A stretch of 7,912 nucleotides of DNA from CAYNFH01 sp964396385. GTDB lineage: Bacteria; Armatimonadota; Chthonomonadetes; Chthonomonadales; CAJBBX01. Numbering within the stretch: the stretch's first letter is position 1; each line of letters opens with the position of its first letter. Shown in pieces: positions 1 to 5,857 of the stretch. The position numbers and the translations under genes were made by a program. The notes below the pieces were generated by a model. The model saw nothing but the letters and a program-made list of their open reading frames with translations. It had not been told where the DNA came from and ran no database searches. The stretch lies in the NCBI GenBank assembly GCA_964396385.1, contig CAYNFH010000272.1:1-7912 (forward strand), read 5' to 3'.

Positions 1-1
1 G

Positions 2-928
2 TTCGTGTCCTCCTACGGCGCCGAGTACGAGCAGGGGCGCGCGGCTGTGCTCCGGGCGCTGGAGCTCGGCGTCAACTACATCGACACGGCCCCCAGTTAT
101 GCAAACAGCGAGGAGGTGCTCGGGCGGGCGCTGGAGGGGGTGGAGCAGCCGGTCATCCTTTCCACCAAGCTGGGAGGCCGCCCGCAGCCGTTCCAGCCTC
201 AGGACCGCGACGGTCTGCTGCGTTCCGTCGAGGAGAGCCTGCGCCTCCTCAAACGGAGCTACATCGACGTGCTATTTGTCCATGAGCCGGACCGACCGGG
301 CCAGTACGACTGGTGGTCCGAGCCGGAACGCTTCTACGGCCCCGTCTGCGACGTGCTGGAAGACCTGAAGGGGCAGGGGGTCATCGGCTTCACCGGCCTG
401 GGAGGCACCACCGCCTACATGCTGGCGCGCGTAATGCAGACCGGCCGGTTCGACGTGGTCCTTACCGCCTTCAACTACAGCCTGCTCTGGCGCGAGGCAG
501 CGCATGAGATCCTGCCGGTGGCGAAGGCGCTGGGCATGGGCGTGGTGATCGGCTCGCCGCTCCAGCAGGGGGCGCTGGCCCGCCGGTACGATGAGGCGGT
601 CCGCGACGGCGCTTCCTGGCTCAGCGCGCCGCGGCGCCGGCAGCTCCTGGATCTATATGCGCTGCTCGACGAGCTCTCCATGCCGCTGCCAGAGCTGGCC
701 CTCCGCTGGGTGCTCTCCAACCCGGACATCTCTACGGCGCTGATGGGCGCGAGGTCGGTGCAGGAGGTAGAGCAGAACGTCGCGTCGGTCCAGAAGGGGC
801 CGCTCCCGTCCGAAGTCCTGGCCCGGCTGGACGCCATCGCCGCTCAGGTCCCATTCCGGCCCTTTGACGAGCCTTCCGTTCTCCCTCTCGGCCGCGCGTA
901 CCGCGGCCCCGGCCCGGCGGTGTTCTAG
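2..928 (+). CDS. Aldo/keto reductase, N-terminally partial (D-threo-aldose dehydrogenase-like)
   Basis: An NAD(P)(H)-dependent (beta/alpha)8-barrel oxidoreductase that interconverts carbonyls and alcohols, probably on a sugar and in the cytoplasm. Counting from the GTG at 5, the full catalytic tetrad is visible: Asp27 and Tyr32 in IDTAPSY, Lys55 in LSTKLGG, and His93 in LFVHEPD. Later come the barrel motif GVIGFTGLG (125-133), the SPLQQGAL segment (184-191) and the cofactor-binding C-terminal motif STALMGARSVQEVEQNV (243-259). The frame stays open to the window edge, and the N-terminal strand with the usual glycine-rich start is missing. The real start therefore lies upstream, and the GTG at 5 is probably internal. 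The stop is TAG at 926-928. The overall pattern resembles the D-threo-aldose / L-fucose / L-galactose dehydrogenase branch, but the substrate cannot be read from sequence. It precedes the lactonase gene on the same strand, so a sugar dehydrogenase plus lactonase pairing is plausible but unproven. Confidence 0.9.
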   Translation, partial: FVSSYGAEYEQGRAAVLRALELGVNYIDTAPSYANSEEVLGRALEGVEQPVILSTKLGGRPQPFQPQDRDGLLRSVEESLRLLKRSYIDVLFVHEPDRPGQYDWWSEPERFYGPVCDVLEDLKGQGVIGFTGLGGTTAYMLARVMQTGRFDVVLTAFNYSLLWREAAHEILPVAKALGMGVVIGSPLQQGALARRYDEAVRDGASWLSAPRRRQLLDLYALLDELSMPLPELALRWVLSNPDISTALMGARSVQEVEQNVASVQKGPLPSEVLARLDAIAAQVPFRPFDEPSVLPLGRAYRGPGPAVF

Positions 929-990
929 TCGCGGCAGGATGCGGACGGTCGATTCGAGAACCGGTTGGCGAGGCCTGCAAGGTCCCGAAC

Positions 991-1012
991 GGGCGGCCAC
1001 ACAGAGCCGCCC
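991..1012. repeat. GC-rich hairpin, REP-like, between aldo/keto reductase and lactonase genes
   Basis: A 7-bp perfect inverted repeat, GGGCGGC at 991-997 and GCCGCCC at 1006-1012, encloses an 8-nt loop and is followed by CCTACAT. It lies in the 115-bp gap after the aldo/keto reductase stop. There is no T-run after it, so it does not look like an intrinsic terminator. Its form, a GC hairpin next to CCTACA, resembles dispersed intergenic repeats that I recall from several GC-rich bacterial phyla. Whether it is repeated elsewhere in this genome cannot be seen here. Confidence 0.5.
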
Positions 1013-1043
1013 CTACATCGGAGACCGTCTATAAAGAGTCCCC

Positions 1044-2255
1044 ATGCACATTAGAACACTCGCGGCGCTGATTCCACCCCTGATTCTCTGCTCTGCAGCC
1101 AGTGGAATCCCTTGGAGCACAGTAATGGCAGACGAGCTTCCGGAAATCGAAAATCGAGAATCGATAATCGATAATCCGCCGGGCTCCGCGCCCGACGCGC
1201 AGTGGGTCTTCATCGGCACGTACACAACACGAGGCAGTAAGGGCATCTACCTCTACCGCCTGGACATGTCGAGCGGGCAGCTATCGCCCGTAGGGGAGGG
1301 GCCGGTGACGCCAAACCCTTCCTTCCTTGCCGTTCATCCCAACCACCGCTACCTATATGCGGTCAACGAGACAGATAACGGCTCTGTGAGCGCCTTCTCC
1401 ATCGACCCACACACGGGAGCGCTCAAGCTCCTCAACAGCCACTCCTCCCGCGGCAGCGCGCCCTGTCACATCACCGTGGACCGGCACGGCCGAGCGGCGC
1501 TCGTTGCCAATTACACCAGCGGCAGCGTCGCGGTCCTGCCCATTCATTCGGATGGCACGTTGGGAGAAGCGACCGGATTCGACCAGCACCACGGCACCGG
1601 CACCAACCCGCAGCGCCAGGAAGGGCCGCACGGCCACTGCGTCGAGCTCGATCCCGCCAACCGATTTGCCCTCTCTTGCGATCTGGGGCTGGACAAGGTA
1701 TTCGTCTACCGCTTCGATCCCGGCAAGCCTTCCATCACCCCGAACAATCCCTCGTTCGCGCCCGTCGCTCCGGGTGCGGGGCCGCGCCATCTGGCCTTCC
1801 ACCCGAGCGGCCGTTTCGTCTACGTCATCGAGGAGATGGGCAACACCATCACGGCGTTTGAGTACGACTCCCATCACGGCGCGCTGCGCAACATCCAGAC
1901 CGTTTCTACGCTCCCGGAGGGGTTCAGCGGCAGCAATACGACCGCGGAGATCGCCGTCCACCCGTCGGGCAGGTTCGTCTACGGCTCCAACCGGGGGCAC
2001 GACAGCATCGCCATCTTCACCGTGGACCCGTCCACCGGAAAGCTCACCCCCTCCGGCCACCAGTCCACCCTCGGCAAGACGCCCCGCGGTTTCGCCATCG
2101 ATCCCACCGGCCGGTACCTCGTCGCCGGCAACCAGGACTCGGATACCCTCGTGGTCTTCCGTATCGACCCGGACACCGGGCAGCTCACACCAACGGGGCA
2201 GACGGTCCAGGTTCCCGCCCCCGTCTGCGTCCAGATGATGCCGGCGCCGAAGTAG
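1044..2255 (+). CDS. Exported lactonase-family protein, seven-bladed beta-propeller (6-phosphogluconolactonase-like)
   Basis: A 403-residue protein of the lactonase / YbhE-Pgl propeller family, whose characterised members hydrolyse sugar lactones or act in related steps. An N-terminal signal sequence is visible: MHIR, then a hydrophobic stretch over about residues 5-23, with possible cleavage after SAASG or further on near VMA. The Cys at 16 lacks a good lipobox. The propeller starts near residue 53 (QWVFIGTYT). Blade repeats of the type H/D-P-x-x-R-F/Y are seen at about 98, 203, 253, 306 and 353. Conserved family segments are GPHGHCVELDP (195-204), GPRHLAFHPSGRFVY (246-260) and SNRGHDSIAIF (315-325). 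The ATG at 1044 follows a weak AAAGAG. The gene converges on the acetyltransferase gene with only 16 bp between stops. A low-complexity linker, EIENRESIIDNP (34-45), is encoded by a 7-bp tandem repeat. Since the protein looks exported, a role on extracellular or periplasmic lactones is more likely than the cytoplasmic pentose phosphate step. Confidence 0.88.
   Translation: MHIRTLAALIPPLILCSAASGIPWSTVMADELPEIENRESIIDNPPGSAPDAQWVFIGTYTTRGSKGIYLYRLDMSSGQLSPVGEGPVTPNPSFLAVHPNHRYLYAVNETDNGSVSAFSIDPHTGALKLLNSHSSRGSAPCHITVDRHGRAALVANYTSGSVAVLPIHSDGTLGEATGFDQHHGTGTNPQRQEGPHGHCVELDPANRFALSCDLGLDKVFVYRFDPGKPSITPNNPSFAPVAPGAGPRHLAFHPSGRFVYVIEEMGNTITAFEYDSHHGALRNIQTVSTLPEGFSGSNTTAEIAVHPSGRFVYGSNRGHDSIAIFTVDPSTGKLTPSGHQSTLGKTPRGFAIDPTGRYLVAGNQDSDTLVVFRIDPDTGQLTPTGQTVQVPAPVCVQMMPAPK
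1144..1176. repeat. 7-bp imperfect tandem repeat inside the lactonase gene
   Basis: Four full units and one partial unit of (A/G/T)AATCGA: AAATCGA at 1144, AAATCGA at 1151, GAATCGA at 1158, TAATCGA at 1165, then TAATC. It is AT-rich against a GC-rich background and is read in frame as EIENRESIIDNP, between the signal peptide and the first propeller blade. Similar runs (IENRKSKIEN-like when translated) are, from memory, common dispersed repeats in several environmental phyla, so this looks like a genomic repeat tolerated in a linker. Confidence 0.75.
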
Positions 2256-2271
2256 GAAGCGGGGGTGAAGG

Positions 2272-3384
2272 TCACACGTAGTTCAGCCCGTACCACAGTG
2301 TCGGAATCGGCAGAATGGCATCAAGGGCTTCCCGTAGGGCGCCCGAGGCGGGATTTGGTTCGGCGCGGTCGACGGTGCCGAAGAGCAGGCGGGTAGTCGT
2401 ATCACGGTCCGTAACCATCTCCTCGTCGCCAAACCGGAACCCGTACCCCCCGTCCCGCTGCCAGAAGCCCAGGCGCGCCGCGTCGCTTGGTCCCAACAGC
2501 TCCACCCACCGCGGCCGCAGCCTCTGCATGAGCTGGGGAAAGTTCACCACCTTCACCGTACCGGAGGCGGGGACGGGCGTTCCGGTCAGGCCGTAAGAGG
2601 CGCACAGACCCTGCAGGGGCTCATCGTGCCGCTGGACCTGAAACCGAAGCTCCTCCAGGTCGTACCGCCGCAGGATCTGGGGCAGTGCGGCAACCAGCGC
2701 GCACCGGTCTCCCGCGAACTCCACCATCCGCGCGCGCCTCTCCTCCTGGGGAAACTGAACGATGGCGTAGCCGCAGAACGCGCCACGGTCGCGGAGTACG
2801 AGGAACTCCGCAGGCCGGTTCATCACCCGGCCGCACTGCAGCGCATAGCGATAGTCCGAAGGTGGGCGAAGGAATCGTACCGCCTCCCTGCGGTAGCACT
2901 CTATCACGAGCTGCAGCTCCTCCGCGGCCATCCCGTCTATTGTCACGCCACCGGGCTCGATCTGCTTCGCCGCTTCCGGCGTCACCGTAACGAGCGTGTC
3001 CCGGCCGACGGGGAGGCAGCCACGCATCCGGTACAGCTTCCGGTCCCCGGAGACCAGCATCAGGTCCACGCCATCGGCGCGCGCCTTGCGGACGATGTCG
3101 TCGAACGCGGCCGACGCCAGGCCCCGGCCTCGATATTCCTTGAGCGTACCGACCGTCCCGATGCAGCAGACCTGGATGGCGCAGCCAAACAGAGAGGCGC
3201 CGTTCTGAGTCATTCCGACGTGACAGACGCACCGGCCTTCGTCCACCCACACCCGCAGGTTCTCGCGGTTATTCAGGTTGAACTGCTGCGGGAACGCCGC
3301 CGTCTGTCCGGGCCGGAACACGGCGTCCAGAAGCTCACTGAGAGACTGCCACTCCTGTTCGCGTACCGCCCGCGGCCCTTCCAA
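2272..3384 (-). CDS. GNAT family N-acetyltransferase, Eis-like, with possible C-terminal SCP2-like domain
   Basis: A probable acetyl-CoA-dependent N-acetyltransferase of 370 residues, cytoplasmic, with unknown acceptor. Residues about 1-125 form the GNAT fold. The acetyl-CoA loop is at 76-94 with the core YRGRGLAS (84-91), and the fold ends with DRKLYRMRGC. Residues about 150-260 look like the second GNAT-like half seen in Eis-type enzymes (FLVLRDRGAFCGYAIVQF at 194-211). The C-terminus, with TVKVVNFPQLMQRLRP (276-291) and TTTRLLFGTVD (329-339), resembles the sterol-carrier-like domain of that architecture; total length fits the roughly 400-residue Eis family. The start chosen is TTG at 3384, because AGGAGGTG lies 7 nt upstream (3392-3399). 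An ATG at 3447 in the same frame has no such signal and its extra 21 residues run into poor-looking sequence near the gap. Eis enzymes acetylate aminoglycosides and peptides, but the substrate here is open. The stop lies 16 bp from the convergent lactonase gene. Confidence 0.82.
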   Translation of the reverse strand: MEGPRAVREQEWQSLSELLDAVFRPGQTAAFPQQFNLNNRENLRVWVDEGRCVCHVGMTQNGASLFGCAIQVCCIGTVGTLKEYRGRGLASAAFDDIVRKARADGVDLMLVSGDRKLYRMRGCLPVGRDTLVTVTPEAAKQIEPGGVTIDGMAAEELQLVIECYRREAVRFLRPPSDYRYALQCGRVMNRPAEFLVLRDRGAFCGYAIVQFPQEERRARMVEFAGDRCALVAALPQILRRYDLEELRFQVQRHDEPLQGLCASYGLTGTPVPASGTVKVVNFPQLMQRLRPRWVELLGPSDAARLGFWQRDGGYGFRFGDEEMVTDRDTTTRLLFGTVDRAEPNPASGALREALDAILPIPTLWYGLNYV

Positions 3385-3391
3385 TCGGCTG

Positions 3392-3399
3392 CACCTCCT
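3392..3399 (-). promoter_or_regulatory. Strong Shine-Dalgarno fixing a TTG start for the acetyltransferase
   Basis: On the minus strand this reads AGGAGGTG, close to the full anti-16S complement. It is followed by CAGCCGA and then TTG at 3384. The spacing is standard, which makes the TTG the best start although an in-frame ATG lies 63 nt further upstream. Confidence 0.75.
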
Positions 3400-3427
3400 G
3401 TTTGTTGGAAAGGGTACCGCAAAAAGC

Positions 3428-3457
3428 GGCGCGCCGGGGGGGTCCACCCCGCGCGCC
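3428..3457. repeat. Imperfect GC-rich inverted repeat left of the assembly gap
   Basis: GGCGCGC-C-GGGG at 3428-3439 can pair with CCCCGCGCGCC at 3447-3457, leaving one bulged base and a short loop. It lies in the 175-bp stretch between the acetyltransferase start and the response regulator stop, where I see no gene. The rest of that stretch (3458-3559) holds G and C homopolymer runs, the N gap, and a second inverted repeat. Confidence 0.5.
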
Positions 3458-3514
3458 CCCCAAAGGGCGCTCCCGGAGCCGCTCGCGCAATTGGATGGGT
3501 GGGCGCACCGCCGC

Positions 3515-3524
3515 NNNNNNNNNN
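3515..3524. other. Assembly gap (ten Ns)
   Basis: Ten consecutive Ns. The round number suggests a fixed-size scaffold join, so true length and content are unknown. The two flanks, and hence the adjacency of the response regulator and acetyltransferase genes, depend on that join. Confidence 0.97.
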
Positions 3525-3557
3525 GCGGCCCGCGGGGGGGCCCCCCCGGCCGCGCCG
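3525..3557. repeat. Near-palindromic GC hairpin between the gap and the response regulator stop
   Basis: A G7/C7 core at 3534-3547 is flanked by GCGGCCCGC on one side and GGCCGCGCCGC on the other, giving a long, nearly self-complementary structure. It begins right after the Ns and ends 2 bp from the TAG of the response regulator. It could act as a transcription end for that gene, although no T-run is visible before the gap, or it may be the reason the assembly broke here. Low-quality contig-end sequence is a third possibility. Confidence 0.45.
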
Positions 3558-3559
3558 CA

Positions 3560-4198
3560 CTAAGCGCAGTCCAGAAGCCGCTCGCGCATTACGTAGCGTG
3601 TCAGCTCCGCATCCGTCTTGAACCCCATCTTCTGCAGCACGCGCATACGGTACGTGCTGACGGTCTTGGGGCTCAGTGAGAGCTCGTCCGCTACCTGGCT
3701 GACGGTCATTCCGCCGCCTACCATGCGCAGCACCTGGAGTTCACGGTCAGAGAGCTGGTCGTGAGAAGCGCCGGCGCGGTTGCACACCACGCTGCACGCC
3801 AGCTTCTCGGCGAGCGAGGAGCTCATGTAGGTCCCGCCCTCCGCCGCCCTTTGGATGGCGGCGATGAGGTCCTGGGGGCTGCAGTCCGCGCCCACGTAGC
3901 CGGAAGCCCCGGCGCGGAGCGCACGCATGCCGAGCAGGTCATCCTCGTGCATCCCCAGCACAATCACGCGCAGCCTGGGATCGCGCGACTTCATCTCCTT
4001 GAGCACGTCTAGGCTGCACATGCGGGGGAGGTGGCCGTCCAGCAGCACGATATCCGGAGAACAGAATCGGATTCGCTCCAGCGCCTCCGCGCCGCTTGAC
4101 GCCTCGCCTATAACCGTGAAATGGGACCGCTCTGCCAGGAGTCGGCTCAGCCCCGCCCGCACAATCGGTTGATCTTCGACTATAAGCACTCTAATCAT
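3560..4198 (-). CDS. NarL/FixJ-type response regulator with atypical receiver domain
   Basis: A 212-residue two-component response regulator that would bind DNA through a LuxR-type helix-turn-helix. The receiver domain (about 1-118) keeps the acidic pair Glu8-Asp9 (LIVEDQP) and the phospho-acceptor Asp54 (PDIVLLDGHLP). Two other conserved switch positions are altered: the Thr/Ser after strand 4 is Gly82 (VIVLGMHED), and the Lys after strand 5 is Ala104 (GYVGAD where GYLxKD is usual). The HTH spans about 147-205 with DQLSDRELQVLRMV and SLSPKTVSTYRMRVLQKMGF. The ATG at 4198 is chosen because GGGAG lies 8 nt upstream and the family N-terminus MIRVLIVEDQP begins there; an in-frame ATG at 4246 adds 16 unrelated residues. 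No histidine kinase lies in the window, so it looks orphan, though the gap downstream could hide a partner. The altered residues suggest weakened or unusual phosphorylation switching. Confidence 0.93.
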   Translation of the reverse strand: MIRVLIVEDQPIVRAGLSRLLAERSHFTVIGEASSGAEALERIRFCSPDIVLLDGHLPRMCSLDVLKEMKSRDPRLRVIVLGMHEDDLLGMRALRAGASGYVGADCSPQDLIAAIQRAAEGGTYMSSSLAEKLACSVVCNRAGASHDQLSDRELQVLRMVGGGMTVSQVADELSLSPKTVSTYRMRVLQKMGFKTDAELTRYVMRERLLDCA

Positions 4199-4214
4199 AT
4201 GGGTCGCTCCCACC

Positions 4215-4233
4215 CTCAGCTTCTTGAGCTGAG
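4215..4233 (-). promoter_or_regulatory. Stem-loop in the leader of the response regulator gene
   Basis: CTCAGCT at 4215-4221 pairs with AGCTGAG at 4227-4233 around a 5-nt loop. It ends just upstream of the GGGTGGGAG ribosome-binding region (about 4207-4215) of the response regulator gene. The placement would let it influence translation start or mRNA stability. It could equally be chance, since 7-bp stems are not rare. Confidence 0.35.
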
Positions 4234-4416
4234 CGATATACCCCAAAATGGGAGGCGGAGAATCCCCAAGATCATATCAGACGCGTTCGGCAGTAAAGCG
4301 GATGGCCTGCCGGGTTTCTACACAAGGACGCCGCGGCACGAGGTGATGTTCGACCGTCGAGCACGGGCGGCCGATCTGGGCAGCCGAGGTCGGGGGCAGA
4401 GCACGGCTGGGCGTGA

Positions 4417-4869
4417 TCAGCGTGCCGTGGGACTCACGTGTGCTTGCAGTAGTGTGAGGGACAGAGGAGGGAACCGGTAGGGGAGGGTACTGCCCGATGC
4501 ATGGACGCTCGAGCGGACTGGATATACCCGTTGCGGGTCATCGAAGCTGTTGGTTACGTCCGGCTCGCCCGCGTGTTCGCGGTCCGAATGCGTCCAGACC
4601 GTCACGTCTTGCGGGTGCGCAGCAAGCGCGGAAAGGTCGAGCGTACGCCGGACCTGTTCCAGGGAGTCGTTCACCGCGAAGAGGGTGACGGTACCTCCGT
4701 CCTCCGATAGGGTGGCGCTCACGTCCAACCCGGTGCCGGAAGACGCATCCGCTTCGATGCGTAGGGGTCGTCTGCTGGCGTGAAGGGCGTAGAGCTGTTG
4801 CGCATAGTACGTAGGCGTCATGTACAGGCGGTGGTTGTCTGTCTGGAGGATCCCGGAGCAGAAGTGGCA
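4417..4869 (-). pseudogene. GH51 alpha-L-arabinofuranosidase remnant, C-terminal domain only
   Basis: The open frame runs from just after a TGA at 4870-4872 to TGA at 4417-4419, about 150 codons; an ATG at 4821 would give 134 residues. The translation begins SGILQTDNHRLYMTPTYYAQQ, which matches the point where GH51 enzymes pass from catalytic barrel to C-terminal beta-sandwich (typically ILQTDxxRMxLTPTY). It continues with LFAVNDSLEQVRRTLDLS, NSFDDPQRVYP and PYRFPPLSLTLLQ, typical of the GH51 C-terminal domain. The catalytic barrel with its two glutamates, some 300 or more residues, is absent. Only about 95 nt separate this frame from a signal-peptide-like ORF in a different frame (4818-4964). 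I read it as a decayed gene that kept its two ends after an internal deletion and a frameshift. An assembly collapse or an expressed free-standing beta-sandwich are alternatives. An intact enzyme would remove arabinose from arabinoxylan or arabinan. Confidence 0.72.
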
Positions 4870-4964
4870 TCATCCATGGAACGGTCGCCAGTGCGTCGCC
4901 GTCCACGCGCCCCGGCAGGCGGAATAGCGGTCAGGAGCACGAGGAGCCCGATGGTCAGACGCAA
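4818..4964 (-). CDS. Short signal-peptide ORF overlapping the PhyH stop, probable 5' end of the GH51 remnant
   Basis: A 48-codon frame starting at TTG 4964 and ending at TGA 4818-4820. Its first 19 residues, (M)RLTIGLLVLLTAIPPAGA, form a classical Sec signal peptide: a basic start, a leucine-rich core, and an AGA cleavage site. AGGAG lies 9 nt upstream, and the TTG overlaps the last codons of the phytanoyl-CoA dioxygenase gene, which points to translational coupling. After the cleavage site the sequence turns arginine- and threonine-rich without any recognisable domain. The best explanation is that this is the original start of a secreted arabinofuranosidase whose body has been lost. A genuine small secreted peptide is possible but less likely. 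Confidence 0.45.
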   Translation of the reverse strand: MRLTIGLLVLLTAIPPAGARGRRRTGDRSMDDATSAPGSSRQTTTACT

Positions 4965-5716
4965 TCGGGATAGCTCCTGCCGCTGACCAGCAGATAGTCC
5001 GGTTTAGCGCCATCCCCGGTATAGCGTGAGCGGGCCGACATGTAGGAAAGGACCATCGCCCGCCGCCACCGGGAGGAGCGGTTCGGCGCGGTGTAGTGGG
5101 GAATGAGGGAGTGGAAGAACAGGCCGCTGCCCGCCCGCATGGGCGTGTCTACGGCGCCCGCGCTGTCCACGGCCTCCGGCGCGATCACGTAGTCGTCGGT
5201 CACGTTGACGTGTGGCAGCGGCCCCAGCCGGTGCCCGCCAGGCAGCACCGTCATGCAGCCGTTTTCGGGCGTCGCATCGTCCAACGGCAGCCAGCAGGAG
5301 CAGAGCTCCATCGGCTCGATGGGCCAGTACGGGGAGTCTTGGTGCCAGCCCTTCTGGGATCCGACTTCCGGCGGCTTGAGCATCAGGCTGTTGCGGAACA
5401 GCTTGATGTCCGGCCCGAGGATGGGCTCCAGGACCGCGAGCATGCGTGGATCGAAGCCGAGGCGATGGAACAGATCATCCCGCTGAACGAGACCGTCGAT
5501 CTTGCGGATGGCATCACCCGGATGCGCCACCGCCAGCTCGCCTCGCTCCACCCGGGGCTCCACCTGTACGTAAAGGCGATCGCGCGGCCGGCCGCCGTGC
5601 GTGTACTCCCGCACGCGCCCTGCCAGTGCCGCGACCTCCTCTGGAGCGATGAGGTCCTCCACCACCAGGTAGCCGTCCCGCCGGTACGCGGCCAATTGCG
5701 CATCCGTAAGTGACAT
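4955..5716 (-). CDS. Phytanoyl-CoA dioxygenase (PhyH) family protein
   Basis: A 253-residue Fe(II)/2-oxoglutarate-dependent oxygenase of the PhyH superfamily, with double-stranded beta-helix fold, probably cytoplasmic; members hydroxylate varied small molecules. The iron-binding triad is visible: His125 and Asp127 in GWHQDSPYWP, and distal His207 in HSLIPHYTAPNRS. The 2-oxoglutarate anchor is probably an Arg in RWRRAMVLSY (216-225). The N-terminus LTDAQLAAYRRDGYLVVEDLI (from residue 3) is typical of the family, which fixes the ATG at 5716. A longer in-frame start at 5770 would translate the hairpin repeats as protein and is rejected. The G-rich end of the repeat block gives GGGGAGGGG about 10 nt upstream, which may serve as ribosome-binding site. 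It lies downstream of the sugar isomerase gene on the same strand, about 140 bp away, so co-transcription is plausible. The substrate is unknown. Confidence 0.9.
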   Translation of the reverse strand: MSLTDAQLAAYRRDGYLVVEDLIAPEEVAALAGRVREYTHGGRPRDRLYVQVEPRVERGELAVAHPGDAIRKIDGLVQRDDLFHRLGFDPRMLAVLEPILGPDIKLFRNSLMLKPPEVGSQKGWHQDSPYWPIEPMELCSCWLPLDDATPENGCMTVLPGGHRLGPLPHVNVTDDYVIAPEAVDSAGAVDTPMRAGSGLFFHSLIPHYTAPNRSSRWRRAMVLSYMSARSRYTGDGAKPDYLLVSGRSYPDCV

Positions 5717-5737
5717 GCGAACAGCACCCCTCCCCAA

Positions 5738-5843
5738 CCCTCCCCTTCGCAAGGGGTGGGAGAACCCCACCCCCGGCCCCTCCCCTTCGCAAGGGGAGGG
5801 AGCATCACGCTACCGCAAGGTTCCCCCTCCTTACGAAGGAGGG
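5738..5843. repeat. Cluster of three short-loop hairpin repeats (REP-like)
   Basis: There are three related inverted repeats with 3-nt loops. Hairpin one (5738-5760) pairs CCCTCCCCTT with AAGGGGTGGG around CGC, with one T-T mismatch. Hairpin two (5778-5800) pairs CCCTCCCCTT with AAGGGGAGGG perfectly around CGC. Hairpin three (5825-5843) pairs CCCTCCTT with AAGGAGGG around ACG. The C-rich flanks (CCCCACCCCCGGCC, CAGGGGGAGG) look like part of the same repeat unit. The cluster fills the 141-bp gap between the sugar isomerase stop and the PhyH start, which contains no gene. Such elements may protect or end the upstream mRNA. Confidence 0.85.
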
Positions 5844-5857
5844 CTCAGGGGGAGGTC

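Noticed and set aside
1030..1035. TATAAA as a -10 promoter box for the lactonase gene
   Set aside because: It lies only 8 bp before the ATG, and no -35 box is found at 17 bp spacing (GC-rich hairpin there instead).
1086..1094. Lipoprotein signal at Cys16 of the lactonase-family protein
   Set aside because: The residues before Cys are Leu-Ile-Leu; a lipobox needs a small residue at -1. An ordinary signal peptide fits better.
1353..2060. A 235-codon minus-strand frame opposite the lactonase gene
   Set aside because: It is a shadow of the propeller coding sequence, rich in Arg, Gly and Val with no family pattern.
2626..3621. A long open frame on the + strand opposite the acetyltransferase (331 codons)
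   Set aside because: It is antisense to a well-supported gene, runs through the N gap, and shows no domain. Long antisense frames are expected in high-GC DNA.
4238..4290. TATATC and TTGGGG as a promoter for the response regulator gene
   Set aside because: The spacing is about 23 bp, too long for a standard sigma-70 promoter, and no better pair was found.
5717..5770. Longer N-terminus for the PhyH protein starting at 5770
   Set aside because: The added 18 residues simply translate the hairpin repeat, and family similarity begins at the ATG at 5716.
5738..5843. Possible CRISPR array
   Set aside because: The units are diverged self-complementary hairpins with 17- and 24-nt C-rich spacers of related sequence, and no cas gene is present.
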